Assembly: GCF_016906535.1 (NCBI RefSeq) | Contig: NC_057372.1 | Location: forward strand, 2,523,501-2,587,500 | Origin: Rhizoctonia solani | Taxonomy: Eukaryota > Basidiomycota > Agaricomycetes > Cantharellales > Ceratobasidiaceae | Direction: 5' to 3' | Length of the DNA stretch: 64,000 nucleotides | In this document: positions 36,335 through 48,037 of the stretch, in pieces | Position numbering within the stretch: position 1 is the first letter of the stretch | Layout of the letters: the number at the start of each line of letters is the position of its first letter | Notes under the pieces: generated by a model | Databases searched by the model: none | What the model saw: the letters and a program-made list of their open reading frames with translations, nothing else | Told to the model about the DNA's origin: nothing | Position numbers and translations under genes: made by a program

Positions 36335-38291
36335 ATGCGGAACTTACTGGCTGGCATTTCCTTGGCTCTTGCTACCTCTGTGCTAGCATTCCCGACGACA
36401 GGAAAAGATGTGCGGAACGAGGCCTCTGGGTGCCCATTTGCCGCGAGTTCAGCCAACTCCAAGCGTCAATCTAACGCAGCTTCATCAGTCAACTTCGATC
36501 CAGTCAAGCAGAAGATTGATGTGACCGGAAAACATGCATTCCAGCCACCCGGTGCGGGCGATAAAAGGGTGTGTTATTAGTTTATTAAATAAATTTAATG
36601 CTGATGTAGAGATGTGCCCTCTTAGGGACCATGCCCAGGGCTAAATGTATGCGTCATTTTAATCTGTAGGATTAACAGCACGTAATTTACGGTCTTGATA
36701 GGCTCTCTCTAACCACGGGTACCTTCCTCACAACGGTGTGGTTAGTTGCTTTCGCCCGGAACTTAAGCCAGCCACCCTCTTACTAAAAACTGCTTCAGGT
36801 TACTTTTACTAAGGCCATTGAAGCCTCCAACAAGGTATTTGGTATGGGCATTGACGTAGCCACGGTATTATCTACGCTGGGAGGTGACTATTACTATTTT
36901 CAAACCTTGGTTTCTTATGTCTAACCCCGTAATATAGTGGTACTTGATGGAAATCCACTTACTTTCATCTGGTCTATTGGTAGGGCAACGTATTTTGGTC
37001 CTATGGAAATCAAAATTGATCTGGTTGAGATTAGGTGGGCCTACTGGGGAGCTAGTACTTCCTCCCCTTCTGGCCTCTCCCCAAGGTTTAAGCGGCTCGC
37101 ATAACAAATATGAGAGTGATTCGTCTCCCACTCGCTGGGATGCATACATGAACAATGGGGATGGCAATACCTTGAACCTTACATACTTCAAGAAGCTCTA
37201 TGATCGTCTACCTGGTGCGTATTGATCTATGTTTTTATCGCGTTGTTTCTGCTTAGCTATTTCACAGAGGGAGACCCCAAAGCTAATTTCGACTACAATG
37301 TTATCGTTGCGAATAGGGTTGAACGATTCAAAACATCCGTATCGGAGTCAGTTACTTTTCATTCCTTCCCGTAATCATCAGCTCATATTTACATTAATAT
37401 TTAGGAATCCTAAGTAAGTAGCTCTGGTCTACAGGAAATCGATTCTAATTATTGATATCATAATCAGCTTTTTTTACGGACCCGTAAGATATAAAAGGAC
37501 CCGTTTGGCCACCAGCACAACTGATTCTTGCCTCTAAATAGTTCAGTGGAATAGTCGCCTCCGGGACTGCTCACGCATTCGTAACCCGCTTGATGTCCAA
37601 CCACTCGGTTGAATCGCCTCAAGGAACGCTGAATCACGAAGTGCTCAAATCATTCTTTGCAGTAAGCGGGAATAGCGCAAACCTCACATATCAGAGGGGA
37701 TATGAGGTGAGGCTACGTAGCCCGGCGACTAAGGATTATATATGACGGAATGTTGATATCGGCAGCGTATTCCGACAAATTGGTATAAACGGCCCACCGA
37801 TTACTCTGCTTTGGACCTCACCGCCGACCTATTGAGTGCGTCCCTCGAACATCCAGAATTTCTCTCGATAGGCGGAAATGTAAGCGTGTCTCATACTGGG
37901 CCGAAACCACAGGTATCACGGCAAACATTTCTAACCCCGAATCATAGACAGGAAAAGTGAATAGCTTTGCTGGGGTCAATTTGAATAACATCACTGGCGG
38001 TGTTTACAACTCGGTCAACTTACTTCAGGGAAACAATCTCCTCTGCTTTGCGTGAGTCCACTGATATATTGAATTATTCGGTCATTTTCTCATCAGCAAA
38101 ATAGATTCCAGGCAGCGCAGCAGGCCGTACCCGATGTTCTGAAGGGTGGTATACTGGGGGACCTGGCCTCTGTCCTTAGTCTCTTGACATCGAAGATTAC
38201 GCCGATTTTGTCTGGCTTGGGCTGTCCTCAGCTGACAAAATATGATAAGTCTGCATTCAAAATCTACCCAGGCTCCGGTGGTACAGCTTGA
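36335..38291 (+). CDS. Secreted heme-thiolate peroxidase/peroxygenase (peroxidase family 2), paralogue A
   Basis: A predicted extracellular peroxygenase of the chloroperoxidase/UPO family. The start at 36335 gives MRNLLAGISLALATSVLAFP (signal peptide); a Kex2-type KR site (NSKR/QSN) suggests a propeptide. The heme cysteine is in GPCPGLN, encoded alone on a 21-nt exon (36626-36646) and followed by ALSNHGYLPHNGV. The metal-site region reads NKYESDSSPTRWDAYMNNGD, with Ser in place of the usual Gly of EGD. Then ERFKTSVSENP places Arg and Glu seven residues apart, like the R/E catalytic pair of long peroxygenases; the Glu codon is split by the border of a 9-nt exon (37405-37413). Later blocks: FVTRLMSNHS, LKSFFAVSG, NWYKRPTDY, HPEFLSIGGNTGKVNSFAGV, ITGGVYNSVNLLQGNNL, GLGCPQLTKYD. 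Intact, about 390 aa, roughly a dozen introns. Confidence 0.88.
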
Positions 38292-39140
38292 GTATATATC
38301 TCCAGCTCTTATGATTTTATATCACCGTATCTTAGTAAATAGAGAATAAAATAAGCAATGATTATGTTCGACCGACTGACCGTGCGATTATAACCCCAGG
38401 AACAAATAAGTCGTATACATAAGAGTCGCGTATGATTGACCCAGGAGACTGATCTCCTGGTTGTATGCTCATAAGATATGCGGGAATCGAGATGATCGAC
38501 CGTGATTTGATAACAAACCGATGTATCCCAGTAGATAAACTTTGCTATATATAGTTAACGAACTTTAGATTTGTTGCGCTCAGTGATGAACAGGGTGCTT
38601 GTCCTACCATAGCTCAGCCACCTATAGTCACGTAAGAGCTCCTTGGCCTACTATAAATCTCAATTTGAATAGCCAACTGATAATTCTGAAGTGGAAAACT
38701 CAAAATAGGAAACATTACCGAGCGTTTCCCATGCTCGGTTGTTGTCTCATACCCATAACGTTAAATATCTACGGCAAGATAGAGTCACGTGAGGACCGCT
38801 TTTTTGTTACAATTTATTACTCTGACCCGAATACATGGTCAGACATTGAGGCTCTACTGGAGCAAAGCTGCATACATAACAATGGAGGGGAGGAGAACAC
38901 GATCGGCACAGAAGGGGAACGCACAAGACAGGTGGGACTACGCGACAAAAGTGAGGTCTGAGAGAGCCGGAGCCCGAAAAAAACGCAAACGGTTGCGGTA
39001 CAGGGTGGGTGCAGGGAGGTGAGGGAGAACCGAGACCCAAAACAGAGGAAGAGGAGGAGCATATAGAAAAAGAAACCACAAAGAGCATAACTACGCGGAT
39101 GGAGGCACCACAAGTGGACAGGTGGATGCGGGAGAGCAGA
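38292..39140. other. Spacer entering a transposon-rich stretch
   Basis: About 850 bp. Frames at 38599-38961 (+) and 38807-39181 (-) overlap antiparallel and carry no recognisable domain. The right part joins LINE-derived sequence. Confidence 0.4.
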
Positions 39141-39698
39141 TTAAATTTGGAATGAGTCCGTTGAGTCAAGGAAGCTAGCAACAGCTCGGAGCCTGGTGGC
39201 GGTTCCCAAAAGGACAGAGCTCAGCATCGAGCCCGACGCTTCCTGGAGGGACGTTCTGGCGTGGTCGTATGCAGGGTATGCCCGAAGGACGTGGTCGAGA
39301 GTTTGGCGGGGGGTCTCACACGGGCAGATGGGATCGTCGTCGGGACGGAATCGTTTTCGGTATTCGCATCCCGGGACCCAGTGCAGTTCAACTTTGTCGA
39401 GCGAAGACCCGAGTAGAAAGGCATCTACGGTGGCACGGAACCTCCGGGACACGTGAGGACCGCCTCATACAGTGTCGACTTGCGTCCGATCTTCTCCGCC
39501 GTCTCGCCTTGTACAAACCGGGTACCGCGACACGCCTTTGCGTGTCACTTTTATCCCACCCACCATCCCCCAAGTCACGAGAGCTAGTTTGGGTCTACCC
39601 TCGCTGCTTCTCAGCCGCGGGGGTTCCCCAACCCTCACCGGTCTTGGTCTAGTGGCCAACGAGGACGAGCGGGCAGAGGATAAGTTAAATAATGACAG
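39141..39698 (-). pseudogene. 3' remnant of a non-LTR (LINE) retrotransposon RT/RNase H ORF
   Basis: The minus-strand frame 39452-39141 reads as the C-terminal end of a LINE polyprotein, with FRATVDAFLLGSSLDKVELHW and a zinc-knuckle-like CPCETPRQTLDHVLRAYPAY. In intact elements this segment usually has a fourth ligand (cysteine) before P-x-Y/F; here it is Tyr (RAYPAY), a sign of decay. Upstream (minus sense) the similarity fades through shifted frames. No target duplication or poly(A) tail identified. Confidence 0.55.
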
Positions 39699-39810
39699 AC
39701 AGTCCAAGCTCGCCATCGCTTTTTTGTGATCGTCAGAGCCGTCCGGCATGTCGAAGTATGTTGAGCAAGAGCGTTGGCATCTGAAGTATCCGCCACTCAC
39801 TATAGCCTCA
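39699..39810 (-). repeat. Dispersed repeat, copy 1 (inverted relative to copy 2)
   Basis: The reverse complement of this segment matches 43180-43292 over about 112 bp with only a few differences (shared blocks include GCGGATACTTCAGATGCCAA and CATGCCGGACGGCTC). Beyond 39810 the sequence continues into CACTGCAAAGAGGG, which in the other locus is separated from the repeat by a 1.15-kb insertion. Confidence 0.75.
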
Positions 39811-40799
39811 CACTGCAAAGAGGGACCCCGCGGACAGGGCCGTGGGCGTCTGTTTGTGCTTGTATGGGCTAAGCGAACAGACACAGACAGAGGATGTCCG
39901 TCTCACCCAGACCAACACTGACGGAATCTGAGTGTGCATGGTGTGACCATCTGGACAGCCGCCGAAGGTTGTGATCCGCATCAATCTCCGTGACACGGAC
40001 AGGCGCGTACTTACGCATCATACTTGGGTTTGCTCTGTGCATACATGGCCGTATATACATGTCCGCACTTGTCCGTGCGAGAAGTACCAACGCTGACCCT
40101 GCCCTACGACGTCTATCGTATGTGTTCTGTTTTCTGTAAATATTGATATTTATCACAGTTTTGATCAAATAACCGTCGGATATATAAATCACACAAAATC
40201 ACGAGATCGGAGCGAAATGCGAAATGGCCCATTGGTTGGGATATATAACTACTATGGTATGATACAATTACATCGCTTAGGGCGTAAATCATAGCAGCAA
40301 CGATTCATAAGACAGGAAAGACGGGTCACCAGGTGCCAAACGATCGACGATGATCGGAGTTGAAGCGTAAGCGACAGCTGGCTGGAGCGAAAGCATGAGT
40401 TCAATCGATCACGGCCGCAGAGAATAATTAAACTCACTAAGGCCGAGTTATAGGTGAAGTTAGCTATCCTGCTTCGAAAGAAAATGTGTTAGGAGGTGGA
40501 GTTATCGAGCAAGACAGCCAACTTACCTTGCAGTGGTGGTAGTCGTGACGAGGGGGCATCCCAAGCCCCGCGGGCATTAAATATAACGATCCGCATCCGA
40601 GCTCGCGATCCGACGATCACATGGGTGTGGAATAATGACAAGGTAGTGGGGGGATATCCGCGTTAGATTACAGTGAGACAAACAATACCCGGATGATCGA
40701 GGACGGTGCGCGGTGCATATAAGGCAATTTGGACGCTGGTAGACACGTATTGACCCCCTCACCCCCTTGTGACTTCACCTATCCGCACCTGTTGTACCT
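39811..40799. other. Spacer in transposon-rich stretch
   Basis: About 1 kb, no supportable gene. It begins with the GC-rich flank shared with the second repeat locus (CTGTCCGCGG type). Confidence 0.4.
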
Positions 40800-41836
40800 C
40801 TATGTCTGAGCACGGCTGAGCACGGCTTGATCCATCGGAGTGTCAATGTTGGGCTCTTGTGCTGTTTCTTCATTCAACTCCAAATCTGGAGCGTCAGGGG
40901 TAAGCGGGACCTGTAGAATATCAGACCAACATGCAGCATACCCACCTAGGAGATATTACTCACCTGAGGCGCCTTGTCTTCAAGATTGTTTCCTATCTGA
41001 TCTATATTCAGCCCAACGGTGGGCGAGGCCGCTCGAGAGTTTGCTGGAGATATAGGGAGCAGGTCATCAAGTTCCGGGTGCGAATCCGTGTCTGTCTCGA
41101 TATCGGCTGCTTCACCAGACGTGTAGCCCAAGTCAGAAGCCCAATCCATTTCAGGATTGTATATTGGGGTCTGGGGGGCAGTCTCAACTCCGAAGTCACT
41201 GTTATCGTCAAGCTCTAGGTCACTCTGGAAGGATTCTTGATTCAACGCGCCATAGTCGAACGCTTCGTGATTAGGCAGACCCCAGGTTGGCAGAGTTGTA
41301 TCATTGTCGTCGTGATGGTTTTGAGGTGGCGGCGGTTCGAGGTCAATATCCAGATCATCTTCCAGAGTTGAGGCATTGAGAGAAGGAGGCACCGGATCCG
41401 CTGATACAGAAGTGCTAGGCCAGAAGCCAAGAGCTACGTCTTGTTCGTGCGCCGCCTGCCGCCAATGCAAACTGTCAATTCGATCAATGCATCGCCGACG
41501 TGTACGACGAGAAACTATTGCTTCTTGAGTATGGACCGTGCATCGAGGATCACAAGGCCCATTTTCCTAATATTTTCAAGTGTTTAAAAGGCAAATAGTT
41601 TAGACAATCTATTGATTCACATACCGACACCGGGCCCATCCTTCACAAATTATCACCGCAAATGCAGAGTGTTGTAAGCGAACCAGTGTGTTTAGGGAGA
41701 TGATATCGTTGTATTTGAGCACGTAGTACAGATTTAACGTATACACGAGACTGGACGAGGGTTTTACTAGAGTCCCAGTCGTCGACAGGCCCATCGGCAC
41801 TCTAGTAGCCCGATAATTCATGCTTACCAACACCAT
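40800..41836 (-). pseudogene. Probable 5' fragment of a Tnp2/KDZ-type transposon ORF
   Basis: Minus-strand exons can be joined: one ending CEGWARCR, then (after an intron ending near 41568) ENGPCDPRCTVHTQEAIVSR, RRTRRRCIDRID, LHWRQAAHEQDV, and a strongly acidic, Pro/Asp-rich stretch (DDLDIDLEPPPPQNHHDDND, SDLELDDNSDFG). An intron with a GTGAGT donor leads to a short last exon ending LSRAQT and a stop at 40800-40802. A Cys/His cluster followed by VSRRT-x-RR and an acidic region recalls the N-terminal part of basidiomycete Tnp2-like proteins, but the catalytic domain is absent. It may instead be a small domesticated gene. The start codon is not certain. Confidence 0.4.
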
Positions 41837-42036
41837 CCGTTCCCCGGTGGTACGCGCCTGTACGCACCCTATTTCATAGCGCAGGCAAGTTACGGCTGTC
41901 AGTGTAGTTTTGTGGCAGTTCGTGTGACGCGGACGAACAAGAACAGAAGCAGACCTGCAGTCCTGCCCGCTCGGCGCTTACCACGCTGGTCCGTGCCTGT
42001 CCGCGGGTCCTGTCCGTGACCCCCCTCTTTGCAGTG
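41837..42036. other. Left flank of the long-inverted-repeat insertion
   Basis: A short stretch ending in CCTGTCCGCGG and CTCTTTGCAGTG, sequence also found next to the repeat at 39811-39845 (opposite strand). This shared flank helps define the insertion point of the following element. Confidence 0.45.
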
Positions 42037-43182
42037 TCAAAGGGGGAAGGGGATGGACACTGCTGTACGTTACATTACAAATCAAACCGGTGAGCGCAAT
42101 TGAAGTAACCCCGTGTCATAAGATCAACCTGGCCGCATATACTTTCGTTAGGAATAGCTTCCTATAGTCAATTCGAGGCCAAGCTCCACGTTAGACTAAA
42201 ATATGCTGGGGTATACTTTGTTGAGGTAAAGAAAAGACTGGCTATGCGAACAGTAAGGACAAGTGGTCATGAAGTGAGATGAGCTCATCAAGTGTTGGAA
42301 CCAAGCTAATAGACACTAGCAACGTAATTAGCTATAGTCGCATATATTTCAACTCACTATGCCAATGCAAACTATTACGGAACTCATGGGGGTAGGAACT
42401 GAGAAGTATAATTGGGGTAATTCACTGCTGAGCAGCTAGTTCCCCACAGAAGCCTGGTTCAACTCTAGGAGGGACTCACACCCTAAACGATATTGGAAGT
42501 CATAGTACGCGCATATAACTAGTATATCAACTCATTGCGGGAAGGATATTGCCTCAGTGGGCAGAAGCACTATACGTTTACTATGCCAGTATGACTGATT
42601 GCTACACTTAACAACAACGTGCAGACCAGGTGACCATCTGGCCCTTCTCAGTGTTCTCACTGGTCTGCCGAAAATTTGTCCGGTCGTCGCCCAACTTCTC
42701 AGCTATCATGGACAATCAAGAGCGCCCGAAAGGCGCTCTGTAAAGTTTCAGTCTCACCTTCCACTAGAGCTCTTGCGTCCCGCGATCCTCAGGCTCTCCT
42801 GACACACCCCGTGTCGTCCAGGCTTTGTACGTACAGTTCCCTCATCCCCACAGAGTCTGTACGCTAGAACGATCTGTTTGTGTGCATATTCATCATTTGT
42901 GGCAGCCTCATATGTATCCTCTACGTACAAATAGCACAGATACTTAAGGTATAAAAACAAGTCTGAAACACGCAATATGGTACTTAGTTGCGAAAATGTT
43001 TATTGTATGCAACAATATTTTGGGAGGGAGGGGGAATATCTGGATATTTTTTCAGATAATAGATGTGGCAGATGCAGCAATAATCTCACAATTAATCTTA
43101 TGACACGGGGTTACTTCAATTGCGCCCACCGGTTTGATTTGTAGTGTAACGTACAGCAGTGTCCATCCCCTTCCCCCTTTGA
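42037..43182. mobile_element. Non-autonomous DNA element with about 88-bp terminal inverted repeats
   Basis: The left arm (42037-42125, starting TCAAAGGGGGAAGGGGATGG) and the right arm (43095-43182, its reverse complement) pair over about 88 bp with only about two mismatches. The 970-bp interior has no recognisable transposase. The flanks (CTCTTTGCAGTG on the left, GGCTATAGTGAGTGG on the right) sit next to each other, with three bases between, at the related locus around 39805-39815, which looks like the unoccupied site. A clean target-site duplication is not evident. Confidence 0.65.
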
Positions 43183-43292
43183 GGCTATAGTGAGTGGCGG
43201 ATACTTCAGATGCCAACGCTCTTGCTCAACATGCTTCGACATGCCGGACGGCTCGGACGATCACGAAAAAGCGATGGCGAGCTTGGATTGTC
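43180..43292 (+). repeat. Dispersed repeat, copy 2
   Basis: Partner of 39699-39810 in opposite orientation; the first bases abut the right arm of the inverted-repeat element. Confidence 0.75.
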
Positions 43293-44111
43293 TATCGTTA
43301 TGCGTTTCGCTGCATGTTCTGGAACTTGTGTACACGCGTAATGTTTTTGTTTTCATTTCCCAAGTTGGTACGGCGCCATTGAAGAGTGGGCTCCAAACAT
43401 AATGCTTTTAGGATATTGTGGAATTGATCGGAGACTAATGAGGAATGGACTGCCAGTGTGCCTCGGCTATTATAACGTGAGAAAAGGGCGGGAGCAATCT
43501 ACAACTAGGGGTAACATTTGGTCAAACCTTGCTGATGCAGGTGAGCAATTTTCTCCAATCACAACCCCATTTAGGGTTACAATGTTCGATACGAAAAACA
43601 ATTCAGCACAGCAATGCGCTACATATATCGTTTGGTTGATTTTTCATTCATGCTTGCCGTGTTGCGTGTATTACAGGTCAGAACTGGCACAATTAATCGA
43701 ATCGAATACTACCTCAATATTCATAAGAATGTGTGCGACGCCGAAGTTATCGGGGGTCGGTCGATTCAAAATACGCAGCACTCGACCGGTTTGGGCTTCC
43801 TTTTCAATCAATCATTATTCAGCCGATTACTACTTCCTGACCGACGGAACTATGAATAGTTCAAGGCCGCGAAGCAGGAGAGGCGTATGGACATGCTTGC
43901 TTCTTTTCTCCTCGGGCGTCATGGGTCCGGGGTCAAGCGTAGGTTTGGTCGCTGGCAAGTCGTTTACCAAGGGCGTTGTTAGATTAATAACTTTGTAAGC
44001 GTGAAATATACTTCTCAATAATGAATGTGACGTAGGCCATAGATTCTGGGAAGTACCACTGAAGCCATCGTGACGGTGATTCGGATAATTCAACCAGCTG
44101 ATGTAGCTGGC
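43293..44111. other. Spacer before the second peroxidase
   Basis: Contains a 198-codon open frame (43402-43998, +) with no recognisable motif, overlapped by smaller frames in other phases. I do not call it a gene. Confidence 0.4.
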
Positions 44112-44119
44112 TATAAATA
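44112..44119 (+). promoter_or_regulatory. TATA box of peroxidase paralogue B
   Basis: TATAAATA lies 71 bp before the start codon and is followed by a C/T-rich leader. Confidence 0.55.
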
Positions 44120-44189
44120 CAGAGGACACGACTCGCTCTCTCCTACATCCTTTCTTCAAAACTCGATCCCTCTTTCCGACTTATCCGCT

Positions 44190-46119
44190 ATGCGAGTTTT
44201 GCTGACTACTATACCATTTGCTCTCGTTACTCCTATCTTAGCCTTCCCGGCAGTAGGAGGGTCCAAGTCAAGTGAATCGTCTGGATGTCCCTACGCTGCG
44301 AATGCGGCCAAGTTTAAGCGCCAATCGAATGCTACGCCATTGGCCACCTTTGATCCGGTCAAGCAAAAGGTTGATGTGACCGGCGAGCATGCGTTTCAGC
44401 CCCCTCGTGCGGGCGATAAGAGGGTAAGTTAATTATCGCTATATATTAGCTAGTTCTAATCAGCTTTCTTCTCAGGGGCCGTGTCCGGGGCTTAATGTAT
44501 GCGTACTTGCGACTCAATGAACGGAGACTAATCATCAATTCACAGGCTCTCGCGAATCATGGGTATCTTCCTCACAACGGAGTGGTTAGTGATTGCCAAA
44601 GTTTGAATGACTTATTTATTGACTTTGGGATCCTCAAGACTTCTTTAATTCAGGCAATTGAAGCTACCAATAAAGTGTTTGGGATGGGAACTGACCTAGG
44701 GACAGTCTTGTCCGTTTATTCCAGCAAGTACTATTTCGCCAAATTCAGCCAGCTTTATACTCAACTCTATCCCATAGCTGTATACGATGGTAACCCACTT
44801 ACACTTGATTGGTCAGTTGGTGCGTTCGATCAGTCTGGTATTGATTGGCCAGGTTCTAATGTAGTTGGAAATAGGCGGATCTCCGGGAGGGCTAGTTCTG
44901 CCCCCGTTGCTGTCTGCTCCTCAAGGTTTAAGTGGCTCCCACAACAAGTATGAAGGCGATGCCTCGGCTACACGAGCGGACGCGTACATGAACAATGGGG
45001 ACGCCAGTTCTTTGAACCTCACGTACTTTAAACAGCTCTATGATTTACAACCCGGTAAGTGCCATTTGAAAGAATTCGAAAGTTGAGCTCTCCTTGAATC
45101 CTAGCTTCTATAGAGGGCCCTAATGCCAACTTTGACTACGATATTATTATTCAACATCGGGCTAGTCGGCGCCAGAATTCAGTTTCAACGTGAGTTATTT
45201 TCTCGATAAATTGAGTTGCGTTCATCAAGGGTCTAATCTGTTCCAAAGGAATCCACAGTAAGTTAGAAAAGAAAGGGCCTAAGCTTTGTTGACTTATTTT
45301 TAACGGTTTGGATAATGCATTAGCTTTTTCAACGGGCCGGTAAGCTAATAACAGCCTAGCTACTGTCCAAAACTGATGCTTAACAGTTCAGCGGATTCAT
45401 CGCCCTTCCCGCCGCATATGCGTTTATAACCCGATTTATGTCTAATTATTCGGCAGAATACCCGGAAGGCATTCTGAATCACGATGTCCTCAAATCGTTC
45501 TACGGAGTATCTGGCAGCGCAAGTAACCTTACTTACCAAAGGGGTTATGAAGTAGGTCCCGTAACTGTCTGAGCCAAAATAAAGCTGATTGGATTATCAA
45601 ATGAACAGCGGATCCCAGACAATTGGTATAAACGTGCCATTGACTACAGCATCCCGCTGTATACTGTTGATCTTTTATACGCGGGCCTCAAGCACCCGGA
45701 GTTTCTTTCAATAGGTGGTAACGTGAGTACAATACATAATTGGACGACAACGAGGCTGAACAATGCCAATCACAGACTGGCAAAGTGAACAGTTTTGCGG
45801 GTGTCAACGTCGGTGATATCACTGGCGGTGTTTACAATTCGGTAAACTTGCTCGACGGAAATAATCTCATGTGCTTCGCGTGAGTGTTTATCAGTTGGTT
45901 AATCTGGCAAACGATAAACCATCGTGAAATAGATTCCAAGCGGCCCAACAGGCCATGCCCGACGTTCTCAAAGGAATCCTAGGAAACCTAACCACTGCGC
46001 TTGGTCTATGGAATGCCAAGATCACGCCAATTTTATCGGGATTGGGATGTCCTGAGCTGACCAAGTATGATGGGTCCGTATTGGGTGCTTACCCCGGTTC
46101 TGGTGGTGGTGCCCTTTGA
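44190..46119 (+). CDS. Secreted heme-thiolate peroxidase, paralogue B, lacking the aligned catalytic Glu
   Basis: Same architecture and intron layout as paralogue A. MRVLLTTIPFALVTPILAFP (signal peptide), KR propeptide site (KFKR/QSN), the 21-nt GPCPGLN exon (44476-44496), ALANHGYLPHNGV. The metal-site motif is the canonical NKYEGDASATRADAY. At the position where paralogues A and C read R-F-K/N-T-S-V-S-E-N-P, this copy reads R-R-Q-N-S-V-S-T-N-P: Arg is kept but Glu is replaced by Thr. The codon spans the junction with the 9-nt exon 45249-45257 (AC|G). The intron at 44724-44777 has a GC donor (CCA|GCAAGTA); the nearby GT donor gives the wrong frame. Downstream blocks (NWYKRAIDYS, HPEFLSIGGNTGKVNSFAGV, GLGCPELTKYDGS) are intact, and the protein ends GSGGGAL. 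Confidence 0.87.
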
Positions 46120-47940
46120 GCGTGTGCCTATTGCATAATATGTTGGATTCTCTCTCGCCTCTGTGATATACACAAGCAGTGAATAATAGTCTAGGTGGCT
46201 TCCAACGCTCATGAACGTCTATACGACCAGCTTCATTAATGGGACGCGGGCAATTCATGCGACTAACTCTATTCTGGATGAAATTCTGACTCTATGTTCC
46301 ACCGCCGCGCAGCTCAGCTATCGAGTCCGCTTGAGGAACCCTCGAAATCCAGCTGGAGCACCTTATATGCGAATAAATTCTTTTCGGATGAAATCCTAAG
46401 CTTTGAGAACAAGGATGCTCACTAGTCGCTGAATGGACTACCAACTATCAGTGAATCAGCAGAGAACATCAACGTGAGCTATGGACGCACTCTTACTCCC
46501 GTACCTTGTATCTTGCGCATTGCCAAACAGGAGAAGGAATAGAGGCGAGAATAGACCAGCTTTGAAAGAGCAAGCAAGGAGAAGAAGAAGAGCGAGGAGT
46601 CTAGCAATCGAGGTAGATTAAAAAAGAAACATGGTTAGCTTAAGAGTGATAGGTGAACGAATGCTGAAGGGCGCATTATCTGTACATGCAGCACTAGGGG
46701 TTGAATTTACTGGCTTTCTATAATTTTTAGAGGAACAAGGGGCACTGCGGGCGACTATGCTGGAGATGATGAGGAAAGCAGAGCATCAGTGGAGTATCAA
46801 ATCAGGCTGGTCGACCCTGAGTCGAAGGGACTTGACATCTTGAGGCTCAGTCGGATTGGGAGAGGACCAGGTATGGATAAGCCAGTATTATAGGCGCAGA
46901 GTATAAGCATGCGATTATATTGTAAATTCAGGTGATCTCCACCGGGTTCGGTCAAGCCTATCACTGGAGGGCTGATACATATTACTGGGTACCTGTAAAC
47001 ACAAGCGGGTGGCGTCGACACACATTTGCATTACATTGATTGTTGCAGTACGATGAGGCACCGAGGACCGTGTGATGCAAGAGTTTGAGTGACTGGTTCC
47101 ACGACAGTCCCTCATAAGGGCTCGAATAGACCCCAGCGTCTTCGATGAAGGGTATAGGTACGGATGTAGGATCCTCCACTAGGAGTGACTCAGGCCGGCC
47201 AAGGGGCTGGTGGTGACTCCGACATCCAACCATCACGTGATTTCAATTTGGGCCTATCGAACGACAGTATGTGCACATATCACCCAACTTCGGTAAATAT
47301 ATATAAATTGCCTTCACATGGTACGGCAACCTGAACATCCAAAATAAAGACTTGATCACCATTTCTCCAGGAAGCTATGGAAGCTACGGACCGGATATCT
47401 ATCTTTCAATTTTCTTCTGGACCTATGAAATACCCCTCAACGGAATATCTCAACTATACATCTACAACGGGCGGCTCTTGGTTGTGCAAAAACCTCAATT
47501 TTGGAGCAACAATTGGATCACAAATTCTTTGGATCCAGTGGGCAATGTTAACCCAGTGTCGTGTTGGCTTAGGAACGAAGCCGGTCAAAACCTATTTGAA
47601 AACTCAAATTTTGCAAAAATCTTATTTCATGCCTTGTAACTCAATTTTGAATGCAGTCGATCATTTAGTTGAAAAGGGACTGTACATTGGCGAGTACGAT
47701 CAGGTGAGCCACCTCGTGCACGAACCACATATGGGGGTTCCGGGCGCCCCTTTATATCCATATTCGCAAACTTTATATCGCGCCCACTTCGTTTTTTGAT
47801 ATCGAATCATTATTTTAGTGCAACCTTGAATGTTCATGTGATCCGCCACCTTGCGCGGATTCTACCAGACATAGTACCGGAAACATAGTTTTAACTGCTG
47901 TCAGAAGCTCACCAAAAACCAATGAAACTCGCATGAATAA
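46120..47940. other. Spacer between peroxidases B and C
   Basis: About 1.8 kb. The only longish frame is 47377-47799 (+, 140 codons, MEATDRISIFQFSSG...), preceded by TATATATAAA near 47298. I do not recognise it and leave it uncalled; it may be a lineage-specific gene or chance. Confidence 0.4.
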
Positions 47941-47948
47941 TATAAAAT
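47941..47948 (+). promoter_or_regulatory. TATA box of peroxidase paralogue C
   Basis: TATAAAAT, 97 bp before the start codon, in a position comparable to the element of paralogue B. Confidence 0.45.
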
Positions 47949-48037
47949 CGACGAGCGATACGCTTCCCTTTTCTACAGCCCCAGTTCGAACTCGTCTAGG
48001 CTATCCTTTCATTCGTTTTTACTCTCATTCGTTACCA

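Noticed and set aside
43402..43998. 198-codon open frame in the transposon-rich stretch
   Set aside because: No domain, no promoter-like sequence, and overlap with other frames; it could be chance.
47377..47799. 140-codon open frame between peroxidases B and C with a TATA-like sequence upstream
   Set aside because: Residue pattern is unlike any family I know and there is no clear start context. Left uncalled, but worth checking in RNA-seq.
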